NCBI GenBank assembly: GCA_031082285.1 | Contig: JAVHLK010000004.1 | Location: forward strand, 76,762-112,357 | Length of the DNA stretch: 35,596 nucleotides | Reading direction: 5' to 3' | Source of the DNA: Desulfomonilaceae bacterium | GTDB taxonomy: Bacteria > Desulfobacterota > Desulfomonilia > Desulfomonilales > Desulfomonilaceae | Shown: positions 16,706 through 24,758 of the stretch, in pieces | Layout: every line of letters begins with the position of its first letter | How positions within the stretch are numbered: the stretch's first letter is position 1 | The notes under the pieces: model-generated | The model's input: only the letters and a program-made list of their open reading frames with translations | Database searches by the model: none | What the model was told of the DNA's origin: nothing | Translations under genes and position numbers: made by a program

Positions 16706-16948
16706 ATGAAGGATACGCCGGCTTTCACGCGGCCCCCGCTTCCTCCCCGGGAGACGGCGCGCACTCGTCGGGCGTTGCCGGTTCGGATCGACGCGGGGCT
16801 GGTCTCGGCCTTTCACGAGACCCGCAAGCGTCTTGGACTGGGACAAAGCGAGATGATGGAGATAATTTTGTGGAACGCGCTGGACAAACCGCCGTTGAGT
16901 TTCGAGCCCGAATACGCGGAGAAGATCAAACCCGAGCGGTCCTCATAA
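16706..16948 (+). CDS. Small ribbon-helix-helix-like protein
   Basis: The start is ATG 16706 with AGAGGAGA upstream, giving 80 residues. After a proline-rich N-terminus, residues 25-62 read as strand (RALPVRID), helix (AGLVSAFHETRKRLGL), helix (GQSEMMEIILWNALD), which is the order of a ribbon-helix-helix DNA-binding domain, with the short basic strand expected to enter the major groove. NikR and CopG-type regulators share this fold. It lacks a C-terminal metal-binding ACT domain, so it is not NikR. It might regulate itself or the divergent His-rich gene. The fold is a pattern-based inference; the target is unknown. Confidence 0.6.
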   Translation: MKDTPAFTRPPLPPRETARTRRALPVRIDAGLVSAFHETRKRLGLGQSEMMEIILWNALDKPPLSFEPEYAEKIKPERSS

Positions 16949-16980
16949 AGGACAATCCGGGCAACCGACGCTCCGAAGAG

Positions 16981-17385
16981 TCACCGAAGATCCCGACGGA
17001 AAGAGGCCCATGCGATCTCGTTTTCCCAGATTTTGACCTGCATGGCGCCGAGGTTGGGTGCATTGATTCGATCGGCCATGCCATGCCACAAGATACGGGA
17101 GAAGTTCTCGATGCTCGGATTGAGCCCCTCAAATTCGGGCAATTCATTGAGGACCTTGTCCTTGAACCGACCGACGATCTCTTCCAGAGCCGTCTCCACA
17201 TCAGCGATATCGACCAGATATCCGTGCCTATCCAGCATCTCGCCTTCCAAGATGAGCTCCACATCGTAATGGTGAGCATGGAGTTGGTTCTCAACGCCCC
17301 AGTTTCCTCCGACGAGGTAATGACGCGCGATGAAGTTCCTCTGCACGGCAACGCGGTACAAGGATGGATGTCCGACGGTGCTCAT
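16981..17385 (-). CDS. 6-pyruvoyl-tetrahydropterin synthase family enzyme, PTPS-III-like
   Basis: This 134-residue enzyme belongs to the PTPS/QueD family, which acts on dihydroneopterin triphosphate. The zinc ligands are visible as His22 (FIARHYL) and His36/His38 (LHAHHYDV). The late motifs PSIENFS and VKIWEN carry the pterin-binding glutamates. The catalytic Cys of the CxxxHGH motif is replaced by Glu32 (ENQLHAH; codon 17290-17292). This Cys-to-Glu change is the hallmark of PTPS-III proteins, which make 6-hydroxymethyl-dihydropterin and can replace FolB in folate synthesis. It follows the PA14-module gene by 39 bases with AGGAGG before its ATG. Family certain; a folate rather than queuosine role is inferred from Glu32. 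Confidence 0.9.
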   Translation of the reverse strand: MSTVGHPSLYRVAVQRNFIARHYLVGGNWGVENQLHAHHYDVELILEGEMLDRHGYLVDIADVETALEEIVGRFKDKVLNELPEFEGLNPSIENFSRILWHGMADRINAPNLGAMQVKIWENEIAWASFRRDLR

Positions 17386-17424
17386 AGTCCCTCCTGATGG
17401 GAGCGCGACACCATGCGGCGTGCA

Positions 17425-19287
17425 TCAATTAAATGCAAAGATCTTCTCTTCTCCTCCGGGAGGAGTTATGAACAATTGCAGGCCGTTTGGTCCGGTGGTC
17501 TGAAAGTAGTCGAGAAACATCTCATGGCTTCCGGCTTTGAGGTCCATCTTTCCGGACTCTTCGTTAACCTTGCCTACTCCCTCAGCGTTGATGACCACCT
17601 TCTTTCCTATGATGAGACGTGAGCCGTCCCTCGACACGACTCGGAACCCGTACGTGCCCGACTCTTGCTCTGAAAGAGAGAATTTTACATAGAATCTCAA
17701 CCCCAGCCACCGTTCACGCTGAGGAACGCCCGGAAACGTGGTGGACCCCCTGTCCACCGGGTAGTCCACGGCCTTGGTAAAAAACATACCTGATGGAGAC
17801 ATTTTGTTGAAATTGGGGAGTTTTTTTGTTCCAGGTTTGAGAAAGTAGACAAACGCGGGAATGAGGCTCAGTTTACCGCTGTCGCCTGCATACCCGGTCA
17901 GCGTGCGCGAGGGAGCAAATACCTCTTCCTCTTTTTCCGGTTGGGTGACGAAGAGTTCCAAGCGGGGCTCTCCCTTTTCGTGGAAATAATCCACTCCCAG
18001 GGGATAACTTCCCTCCTGAAGGAATGCCCATCCGAGCTTGCCTTCGGCTCCTTCCTTCGCTCCCTCGGCCACCTCGACGATCGTGTCCTTGCCTATGGTC
18101 AGTTTCGCATAATTATCCGTCGCGAGTCTAAAGGCAAAGACGCCTGCGCCCTCCACATTGAAGAAGCCCTGGTATCTTATTCCTACCATGTTGGCTCGTG
18201 CCGGCAAGCCTTCAAAGCCTTTATCCCCGGAGATGCTCAAATCGGGGGCTATGAGACGGCCGATCGGGCTCAGGCGGCTGAAGTCCGGGCCTTCGGGGTA
18301 CGACCCTTTTGGGATGAAGTACACCTGTCCCCAAAGCACATCGTACGGTTTTTCCGGCTCTTTCCATCCTGCAAGCCCCTTGCTGATGGAGAAGACCTGC
18401 TCAGGACCTACCGGCGGCTGAACGAAAAGCTTCAGCATCGGAGATCCCTTGGAATTGAAACTATCCACTATAAGGGTATGGACCCCTTCGGCCAGGTGAA
18501 CATAGCCGGTCTTCGACGAAACCTCATGGATTCCGTCGTTTTCGATAAGGGTCTTGTCGTCTATGTGCATGCGAGAGCCGTCTTTGGACTGCAGCCGCCA
18601 TCTGAAGATGCCCTCTCCGGAGACGAGGAAGACTCCCACAAATCGGAGTCCCATACCGTCCGTATCTTCGGGCAGCCCGACCAGGGAGGCTTCGGTCTTT
18701 CCCGGTTCGATATCGATTCTGTCGGCCGTGAGCGTGGTCTGCGGACGAAACGCGCTAAAATCCGGCAATGCTTGCACATTTTCCGGGAGCTTGTATACAT
18801 TCACGGAAAAGGTGCCTCTTCCTCCGGGAAGTGCTGCGGGCAATGGTCCCGTGACGGGCCTTCCCACAACATCCGAAGGCGCCTCGGTCCTTTTCGGGCC
18901 TTCCGGTGCCCTCCCCGGACCTCGGGGTGGGACGACGCGCTCTTCATCAGGCCGGCGAGCCTCGGGATCCTTCTGAATGAAAGGGCTTGATGAAGGCGGA
19001 AGTCCCGGCAGTTCTTCGTCGGTGGGAGTTTCTCCGGGCAAGATGGTGCCGGGTTCCCGTTCGGCCGCCGGCGTCGGAGGCCGGCCCGGCGGTTCGTCTC
19101 GATCTACCGGGGCCGATTCTACGTCAAAGGCTTCTATCTCGCCTGCAGGGAATTTCAGCGGCACCTTTTGAGTCGATCCGTCTTTTTTCTTGATGATGAG
19201 ATAGTCGTCGCCCAACCCGGGACCAACAGCGCCGAACATGGCGACAAGCAATGCCGCTGCGAGAACCTTCAGAAAGGATATTTTCAT
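17425..19287 (-). CDS. Secreted protein with three PA14-like modules
   Basis: This 620-residue protein opens with a Sec signal peptide (residues 1-27, hydrophobic LKVLAAALLVAMFGAVG). A short basic segment and a long Pro/Glu/Arg-rich linker (about 50-155) follow. Three repeated modules fill the rest, at about 160-300, 310-455 and 470-615. Each begins with a V-Y-x-L/I-P or VYFLKPG strand and LPDFS, LPNFN or PDFSR, contains LRFVGVF, IRYQGFF or LRFYVKF, then GxFxxRLxSxDGSRxxIxxK, and ends in KLFVQPP, ELFVTQP or LFITPP. This is the PA14 beta-barrel pattern, usually a carbohydrate-binding or adhesive module. A surface or periplasmic binding role is likely. GGTGAGG precedes ATG 19287. Confidence 0.8.
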   Translation of the reverse strand: MKISFLKVLAAALLVAMFGAVGPGLGDDYLIIKKKDGSTQKVPLKFPAGEIEAFDVESAPVDRDEPPGRPPTPAAEREPGTILPGETPTDEELPGLPPSSSPFIQKDPEARRPDEERVVPPRGPGRAPEGPKRTEAPSDVVGRPVTGPLPAALPGGRGTFSVNVYKLPENVQALPDFSAFRPQTTLTADRIDIEPGKTEASLVGLPEDTDGMGLRFVGVFLVSGEGIFRWRLQSKDGSRMHIDDKTLIENDGIHEVSSKTGYVHLAEGVHTLIVDSFNSKGSPMLKLFVQPPVGPEQVFSISKGLAGWKEPEKPYDVLWGQVYFIPKGSYPEGPDFSRLSPIGRLIAPDLSISGDKGFEGLPARANMVGIRYQGFFNVEGAGVFAFRLATDNYAKLTIGKDTIVEVAEGAKEGAEGKLGWAFLQEGSYPLGVDYFHEKGEPRLELFVTQPEKEEEVFAPSRTLTGYAGDSGKLSLIPAFVYFLKPGTKKLPNFNKMSPSGMFFTKAVDYPVDRGSTTFPGVPQRERWLGLRFYVKFSLSEQESGTYGFRVVSRDGSRLIIGKKVVINAEGVGKVNEESGKMDLKAGSHEMFLDYFQTTGPNGLQLFITPPGGEEKIFAFN

Positions 19288-19328
19288 CTGCTCACCTCAC
19301 CCCCATCATACCGGAGGCCCGAGTCCAT
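19284..19328 (-). promoter_or_regulatory. 14-codon leader reading frame overlapping the PA14 gene start
   Basis: A 12-base string containing the site and start (GGTGAGCAGATG) is present twice, once at the PA14 gene start and once 41 bases upstream. The upstream copy opens a 14-codon frame that stops by TGA overlapping the ATG of the PA14 gene (ATGA). It could be a translationally coupled leader peptide or a chance result of a short duplication. Confidence 0.35.
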
Positions 19329-19510
19329 CTGCTCACCGACCTATCTGATCGACAAACGTTCCATCTCCGTTGTATCCAAGAGATCCGGTTTTCGGGCGAA
19401 AGGACCTGACTTTACTCAGGAAATCCGCCTCATACCGTGTTGCGGCGCGTTTTGTCCTTGATGGCTTATCGGTATAACTTCCGTTTATCATAGCATTTTG
19501 TCCGGAACCG
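19329..19510. other. Short interval between the small secreted gene and the PA14 gene
   Basis: No gene seen. A weak hairpin (CCTGA/TCAGG, 6-base loop) lies near 19406-19421. A promoter for the PA14 gene could lie here, or the genes may be read through from 21267. Confidence 0.3.
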
Positions 19511-19750
19511 TCAAGCTTCGTCGCTGCGATACACCAAGCCGTACGTCCCGCCGAGCGTATCGACCGGTTGGACAAGCTCCCGAAACTCGGATGTGTCTCT
19601 TTGAACCGGGCGACGGGAGGTGCCCGTGCGATCCGCGGTCCAGCTCGCCCGTACTATCGTACTCGGCGACATGACTGCCTGAGACGGATCGGCGGCCGCG
19701 GATGCCGAGAGGCTCCCCAGGGCAAGACATATCATTCCATACCGGATCAT
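19511..19750 (-). CDS. Small secreted protein coupled to the membrane protein gene
   Basis: The ATG at 19750 overlaps the stop of the upstream membrane protein gene (ATGA), which favours this start over the upstream GTG at 19786. The 79 residues begin with a signal peptide (MIRYGMICLALGSLSASAAA, cleavage expected after the last Ala). The mature part is about 58 residues, polar and without cysteines or a known domain. Product location is the periplasm or beyond. The function is unknown; translational coupling suggests it works with the membrane protein. Confidence 0.6.
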   Translation of the reverse strand: MIRYGMICLALGSLSASAAADPSQAVMSPSTIVRASWTADRTGTSRRPVQRDTSEFRELVQPVDTLGGTYGLVYRSDEA

Positions 19751-21267
19751 CGGCACGCACTTGACGGAACGGCAGTTTCCGGACACACGTCCGGTGGGAT
19801 GCCGATTTCCGCCTCCCCTGCAGCTATGATTTGTTGCTCCTCGTCATCGTCAATGTCTGCTTCGGGTTTCCACGACGAGGGATACCGTTCGAGGAAATTA
19901 ACCTGAAAAGGAAGGTACTTGAGCCTTCCCACATCCTTTGCCAGCCGAGCGGAGGTCTCCAGACCCACCAATTCCCGGAACCCGCCGGGAGTTATGGACT
20001 CGGAGATTCCCTCCGCGGAGAAATACCGCACGTTGAAAGCGCCTGAACTTAACGGGTTGAAGAGCCTCTCCGGAGATACGATTCCCTTTAAGTCCGGAAG
20101 CACGTCCCGTGTAAAGTCGCCTTTGGCTTCCACATACACGAGGCTCGATCGAAATCGGTATATGGCCATGAGCGAACGTGCCTGCTCGATGAAACTCTTG
20201 CCGATGAGGATCAGGGAAACGTTCAGTATGATGTCGACGATCAGGCTTAGGAGGTATAGTCGAAAGAAGTCTTCGTATCCCACGGAGAATGCGGGATACT
20301 GCATCAGGAGAATCTGGAGAAATCCCACAAGGATCATGACCGATCCAAGGAGCAGGCTTATGAGTGCGGCCGGTCGGGAGGAGGTCTTCACGTACTCGGG
20401 GAAACTCTCGATGAGCGTTCCGATGAGCGTTTCCCGATCGTTGCATTCAACCGGTCGCGACCTGGATACCCGATTCGAGAAACCCTTGCGGGCAAAAATC
20501 TTCGACCCCTCTTCCAGGATAGCGAAAAAGACCGACGGATGCCCCTTGCCTTCGACGATCATCGAATCCATTTCCCGGCCGGCCCCGGGCTTCCTGAGAG
20601 GGACAAGACTCAGCGTGATAAAGAACTTGAGAATACAGGCCACAATGAGAAGGTTGTAAAACGGCATTGGTGATGGAACGACGTACCCGCTGCCGACGCC
20701 TATCGCGGTAAGGTACGGCGGTACGAGTTCGAGCAACTTGAATACAAAATGGATGATAATGCCCAAAGCAACGGCCTTCCAAATAAAGCGGACATTGCGT
20801 CTGACAATTTCCCCCGGAATTTCGGCAACATATCTGGCATTGGACCACAACCTCCCGAGGATGAAGAATACAAGCGACGGACTCCGTTCATAGGATCGAA
20901 GCCTGCCTTCCTTCAGACCGAGCGATACGTTTTCGGGCCGATAGTAGTCACCTGGAACACGCAGCAGAACCCTCAGCCGAGACATCTCCCTCATACCGCC
21001 GAACACCCAATTCAAACCGACGATCAATCCTGCCAGAGCCGCTACGGTAGTGATGAACGTTCCCAGAATAAAGGGCACATAGGAAAGGATAAACTCGTTC
21101 ACCTCTTCGGGGAGCCGTAAGGGGAAGAACTCTCTGAGTTCGTAGATGCGACTCAACGAACCCAACGAAACCAGAACACCCAATGTTGTGAGAATAACAC
21201 CGTAGAGGAACGTGTGATTGGGCAACTTCACCGTGTCACTGGATCTGCCTGAGAGAAACGAGAGCAT
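19747..21267 (-). CDS. Polytopic membrane protein of unknown function
   Basis: This 506-residue protein is not recognised. Hydrophobic segments lie at about residues 20-40, 63-92, 163-187, 205-230, 301-325 and 340-363, so about six membrane helices. A soluble domain of about 60 residues lies between the fourth and fifth (VFFAILEEGSKIFARKGFS), and a cytoplasmic C-terminal domain of about 130 residues ends in an acidic DDDEEQQ tail. A good promoter candidate lies at 21296-21324 and GGGGTGAG precedes the ATG. It is the first gene of a group with the small secreted protein (overlapping) and the PA14-module protein, so together they may form a cell-surface assembly. Confidence 0.8.
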   Translation of the reverse strand: MLSFLSGRSSDTVKLPNHTFLYGVILTTLGVLVSLGSLSRIYELREFFPLRLPEEVNEFILSYVPFILGTFITTVAALAGLIVGLNWVFGGMREMSRLRVLLRVPGDYYRPENVSLGLKEGRLRSYERSPSLVFFILGRLWSNARYVAEIPGEIVRRNVRFIWKAVALGIIIHFVFKLLELVPPYLTAIGVGSGYVVPSPMPFYNLLIVACILKFFITLSLVPLRKPGAGREMDSMIVEGKGHPSVFFAILEEGSKIFARKGFSNRVSRSRPVECNDRETLIGTLIESFPEYVKTSSRPAALISLLLGSVMILVGFLQILLMQYPAFSVGYEDFFRLYLLSLIVDIILNVSLILIGKSFIEQARSLMAIYRFRSSLVYVEAKGDFTRDVLPDLKGIVSPERLFNPLSSGAFNVRYFSAEGISESITPGGFRELVGLETSARLAKDVGRLKYLPFQVNFLERYPSSWKPEADIDDDEEQQIIAAGEAEIGIPPDVCPETAVPSSACR

Positions 21268-21295
21268 ACCTCACCCCGGATCAAGATCTGCGGGA

Positions 21296-21324
21296 TGAAT
21301 ATCAAAGATAATATACCATGTCAA
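21296..21324 (-). promoter_or_regulatory. Candidate sigma-70 promoter of the membrane protein gene
   Basis: On the minus strand a perfect -35 TTGACA (21319-21324) is followed after exactly 17 bases by TATTCA (21296-21301). It lies 28 bases before the ATG at 21267 inside a conspicuously A/T-rich patch (21298-21375), in contrast with the GC-rich neighbours. Confidence 0.5.
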
Positions 21325-21557
21325 ACAAAAGGTTAGCTCTCATAGCTCAACTTCTAGATTATATTTTCGGGCGAGATTATGGATTGAGGGACCCCTCCTG
21401 GGAAGCAGGCGGCAAAAGGCGCACGGGGGGAAGACACGGAACCTGACGTGACCGCGGACGAAGCGTGCTTCCCGGTTCTGTCCGTGCCTCGGTGACGGGA
21501 TACGTCCTCCGGCTTCATTCATTCCGCAGAGTCCTCGGCGCAGGCCACGCCGGCCCG
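21325..21557. other. Spacer after the large electron-transfer cluster
   Basis: No gene seen. The part next to 21325 is A/T-rich promoter-upstream DNA; the rest is GC-rich and probably carries the 3' end of the respiratory transcript, but I cannot point to a strong terminator. Confidence 0.35.
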
Positions 21558-23846
21558 TCACGCCTTTTCAATCCTTACGCGGACGGCTCCCTTGAGGGGC
21601 GCCATGTCCGCGGGGTTGACTCCTGCCCCTCGGGTGACGTCGGGCTCGGTGGTAACTCCATTCACTGTATGCGGCGCAACCCCGGATTCGCGGTATCCGA
21701 ACCCCCTCGCCAACGCGACCACGCCCGGTCGTATGCCGGGCACGAGCTGGGCGGTGCACGTAAGACGGGTCTTGCCGTCCAGGGACGTCACCGTCACCTT
21801 GTCTCCCCGGCCGATACCGTGCCTGCGTGCATCGCCGACGTTGACGAGCAGCGGGTTTTCGGGAAGCACCTCCAGCAACCACTGATTAAGACCGGAATCC
21901 GGGGATCTGTGAAACGGAAGGGTGTACGCCATGAGAATGAGCGCGTCTTCGGGAGCAGCCTCATGAGCCGAATAGACCGCAAAGCTCCCTTCTGGCAAAC
22001 GGAAGGCCTCACTTGGAGCGGTCTTGACCGCGCGCCGCGCCTTTGGTTCTCCGAAGAAACCGCCTCGCGCAAGGGCTCGGGCGACATCCTTCTCTGAATC
22101 GGACACGGGGAATCCGGCCTGACGCATTGCTCCCAAGACCGCGGGAACGGCCTTTTCATAGTATCCCCATGCGTTTCTCATTCCGTTGGGGGACTCCTCG
22201 CCGAAGCCGGGTATCTTCAGCGCGGACGCGGTCTCGATGAGTATCTCCTCCATGGGCTTCGTGTCGGGGAGAATGGGAAAATAGCGACCGGTTTTTCGGT
22301 CGAACCCGCCGACGGCCGGACTTCTCAATCCGATCCCGGGGGGCGTTGTCGAGGCCGGCAATTCACAGATGTCCCATCGCTCCAGATACGTGGTGTCCGG
22401 CAGGATATAATCGGCCAACGCCGCGGTTTCGGTAATCTCCGTCGATATGGCGATCAACAGCGGGACGCCGGTTCGGTCTTTCAAGTACGGCACGGCTTGA
22501 TAAGAAGCATCGTACACGGGATCGGTTCGCCAAATAATCAGGGCCTTGGCTGCATCGTCCAAGCCTTTCGGGCTCCAGTCCATGCTCAAGTCTATGGGAA
22601 GTCGTTTTTCGGCCTGCTCGAGAAACTCGTCATTTCTTGCCGTCAATCCTCCGGACCCGGGCGCGGATCCCACGATCCGATTGAGGCTGAAGATTGCCGT
22701 CGCAGCCTCCAGGCCGTTCGGTTGCGACAGAATCCCTCTCCCGGCGATGACCGCCGATCTCTCTGCCTCTTGCGCGAGCATGCCGGCCAACCTCAGCGGA
22801 ATGTCCGACGAGATCCCGCACGGCTCAATGAGACCTTCCACCGTTCGGCCGGCGATCAGGGACTCCACGGCATTCCGAGGAACTCGTAACGCTTCGGCAT
22901 GATTGTCCAGAAGGGCCTTCATGATTGCAAGCGCCAGGTTGATGTCCGTTCCGGGAACCACCGGGACCCAAAGATCGGACTTGGATGCCGACGTTGAAAG
23001 CCTTGGGTCCACCACGGCCCATCGCAGGCGGCCCGAGATTCGTGCATCGCTGATTTGCCGTGCAAGGGATACCAAAGGGGTACCCGAATCCAGTGGCGCG
23101 TCCCCAAAGCTCAACAGCAGTCTCACCCGAGCGTAATCGGTGTCCACGATTCCCGTACCCCGTCCGAAAACCGTTTCTGCAGCCATGACGCCGATTTGAT
23201 CGGTGAGGTGGGCTTTGTCCCGGGCGAGGGACGCACCGGGAAATGCAGACAAGAACATCCTGATCGCGTTGAGCGATCCCCAGTCCGCGGCGCCTGCCAG
23301 AAAGCTCAGACGTTCGCCGGAGTCTTTGATGCTCTCGAGCCCATCGACATGTCCTTCACCGAAGAGATTCCCGCCCTTGGTAATTTCTCCCAGAGCCTCG
23401 CTCCAGGTGACGGCCTTCCACTTCCTCGAGCCGCGGGGGCCTACTCTCTTGAGCGGTTTGGCAACTCTGAAAGGATTGTACAGGGTCTGAATACCGCTCC
23501 CACCCACTGCACACACCGATGCCCCGACCGCGGCCGCGTCCTCCAAGGGGGTGGAAAAAGGCAGAGGGGACCGGACCGAAACAGGATTGAACGGACTTCC
23601 GCCGATCTTGACGACCGACCCTTGGGCCACCCGACAGCAAATGCCGCAATTCCCCGGGCACAGGGCGCAGACCGTGTAGACATTGTCGATACCGGGGAGG
23701 GTCTCGATGGGGTCGACCCCGGGAGCCCCCTTGATGTACTCCGGCACCGGGCCTGATTCATGAAACAGGGTGCACCCCGCGAAGAGGGATACACCTCCCA
23801 TCAGGGCCGCGGTACGGATAAATTCTCTTCGGGTAACGTCGGTCAT
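21558..23846 (-). CDS. Tat-exported molybdopterin-oxidoreductase-family subunit, no Mo-ligand Cys
   Basis: The 762-residue protein begins with a Tat signal (TRREFIRTAALMGG) that also has a lipobox-like LFAGC (Cys25). The N-terminal [4Fe-4S] motif is CALCPGNC with Cys60, 63, 67 and the fourth Cys112. MopB-domain segments (LSFGDAPLD, WAVVDPRLS, VPVVPGTDINLALA) and a C-terminal MopD-type barrel (VNVGDARRHGIGRGDKVTV) follow. No Cys occurs between residue 112 and about 345, so the usual Cys ligand to Mo is absent and no obvious substitute is seen. Silent MopB subunits of this kind occur in Qrc and alternative complex III. With the FeS and NrfD genes upstream it forms a CISM-type complex on the periplasmic face. 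It is the last gene of the cluster. Confidence 0.88.
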   Translation of the reverse strand: MTDVTRREFIRTAALMGGVSLFAGCTLFHESGPVPEYIKGAPGVDPIETLPGIDNVYTVCALCPGNCGICCRVAQGSVVKIGGSPFNPVSVRSPLPFSTPLEDAAAVGASVCAVGGSGIQTLYNPFRVAKPLKRVGPRGSRKWKAVTWSEALGEITKGGNLFGEGHVDGLESIKDSGERLSFLAGAADWGSLNAIRMFLSAFPGASLARDKAHLTDQIGVMAAETVFGRGTGIVDTDYARVRLLLSFGDAPLDSGTPLVSLARQISDARISGRLRWAVVDPRLSTSASKSDLWVPVVPGTDINLALAIMKALLDNHAEALRVPRNAVESLIAGRTVEGLIEPCGISSDIPLRLAGMLAQEAERSAVIAGRGILSQPNGLEAATAIFSLNRIVGSAPGSGGLTARNDEFLEQAEKRLPIDLSMDWSPKGLDDAAKALIIWRTDPVYDASYQAVPYLKDRTGVPLLIAISTEITETAALADYILPDTTYLERWDICELPASTTPPGIGLRSPAVGGFDRKTGRYFPILPDTKPMEEILIETASALKIPGFGEESPNGMRNAWGYYEKAVPAVLGAMRQAGFPVSDSEKDVARALARGGFFGEPKARRAVKTAPSEAFRLPEGSFAVYSAHEAAPEDALILMAYTLPFHRSPDSGLNQWLLEVLPENPLLVNVGDARRHGIGRGDKVTVTSLDGKTRLTCTAQLVPGIRPGVVALARGFGYRESGVAPHTVNGVTTEPDVTRGAGVNPADMAPLKGAVRVRIEKA

Positions 23847-23867
23847 ATGTTTCCCAGCTTCGGTTTC

Positions 23868-24758
23868 TCAGCTCAGTGGTATGTCGAAACCAATATAGAC
23901 AACGGAGTACCGCATGAGGAAAACCCCGCAGATGATCAGCAACGATGCGACATACAGCCAGGCCCGTCGTTGTTTTGTCCACGGCGACACCAAGAGAGCC
24001 AGCGGCACGAGCATGCCGCACAGAATCTCGCCGTAGACGTAGAGCTTTTCATGCAATGCGAACCATATGGACGCAATGCCGTCCGCGGTGGAAACCATGA
24101 GAGTGAGCCAGAAGCAGCCGTTCCAGAACAAGTCCGTGAGGAGAATTCCCACCATCATGAGCCGCAGGCTCCTGAAGAGTTCAGGGTCGAGCTTTTCCTT
24201 ACGGTACCGGTCCATGATGAGCGCGACGACCAGGAGAAGCGCGATTCCCGACAACAGGGCCGAGGTAAGGAAGAAGCCGGGCATAAGCGCGGAATGCCAC
24301 CAGGCCCGCGCTCGTACCAGAGCAAAAGCAAAACCGGTATAGGCATGGACGAATATGGCCAACGGCACGGTGATCATGCCCAGTATTCGGGTGATTCGGT
24401 CATTCTTGACGAAGATGTAATAGATGTAGATCAGGTTGGCTATGGGATACGCCGTGAGCAGCCAGGAACCATAGGAGAGGGCCGACGTCCTGTTGAAGTA
24501 CTCCGGCACGAGCGTGTGCCAGAATCGAAGCGGTTGATGCAGGTCGAGAATCAGGCAAGCCGGCGCCAACAGCAGCAGCAGAAACGATATGATGGCCGCG
24601 GGCAGGGCCATGGGCTTGAAGCGTTTGATGCCGAAGACCGTGGAGAGAGTTGACAGGATGAACGACCCCGCGGAGAGGCCGGTAAAATAGAAATACAGAG
24701 GAATGTAGACCTTCCAGGGGATTTCGTGAGGCACGTTGTAGAGCACGGAAGCTTCCAT
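23868..24758 (-). CDS. NrfD/PsrC-type membrane quinone-interacting subunit
   Basis: This 296-residue integral membrane protein has eight predicted helices and belongs to the NrfD/PsrC family. Landmarks are the first helix YFYFTGLSAGSFI, ACLILDLHQPLRFWH after the second helix and YTGFAFA later, which together form the quinone or quinol pocket in family members. It carries electrons between the membrane quinone pool and the Fe-S subunit; no heme is expected. The gene starts immediately after the stop of the FeS-subunit gene and is followed after 21 bases by the MopB gene, so the three genes form one complex. Confidence 0.92.
   Translation of the reverse strand: MEASVLYNVPHEIPWKVYIPLYFYFTGLSAGSFILSTLSTVFGIKRFKPMALPAAIISFLLLLLAPACLILDLHQPLRFWHTLVPEYFNRTSALSYGSWLLTAYPIANLIYIYYIFVKNDRITRILGMITVPLAIFVHAYTGFAFALVRARAWWHSALMPGFFLTSALLSGIALLLVVALIMDRYRKEKLDPELFRSLRLMMVGILLTDLFWNGCFWLTLMVSTADGIASIWFALHEKLYVYGEILCGMLVPLALLVSPWTKQRRAWLYVASLLIICGVFLMRYSVVYIGFDIPLS

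Noticed and set aside
23760-24653. Plus-strand frame of 297 residues across the NrfD gene
   Set aside because: It is antisense to a well-supported NrfD gene, is rich in Gln, Glu, Arg and His without hydrophobic core, and is preceded by no ribosome site.
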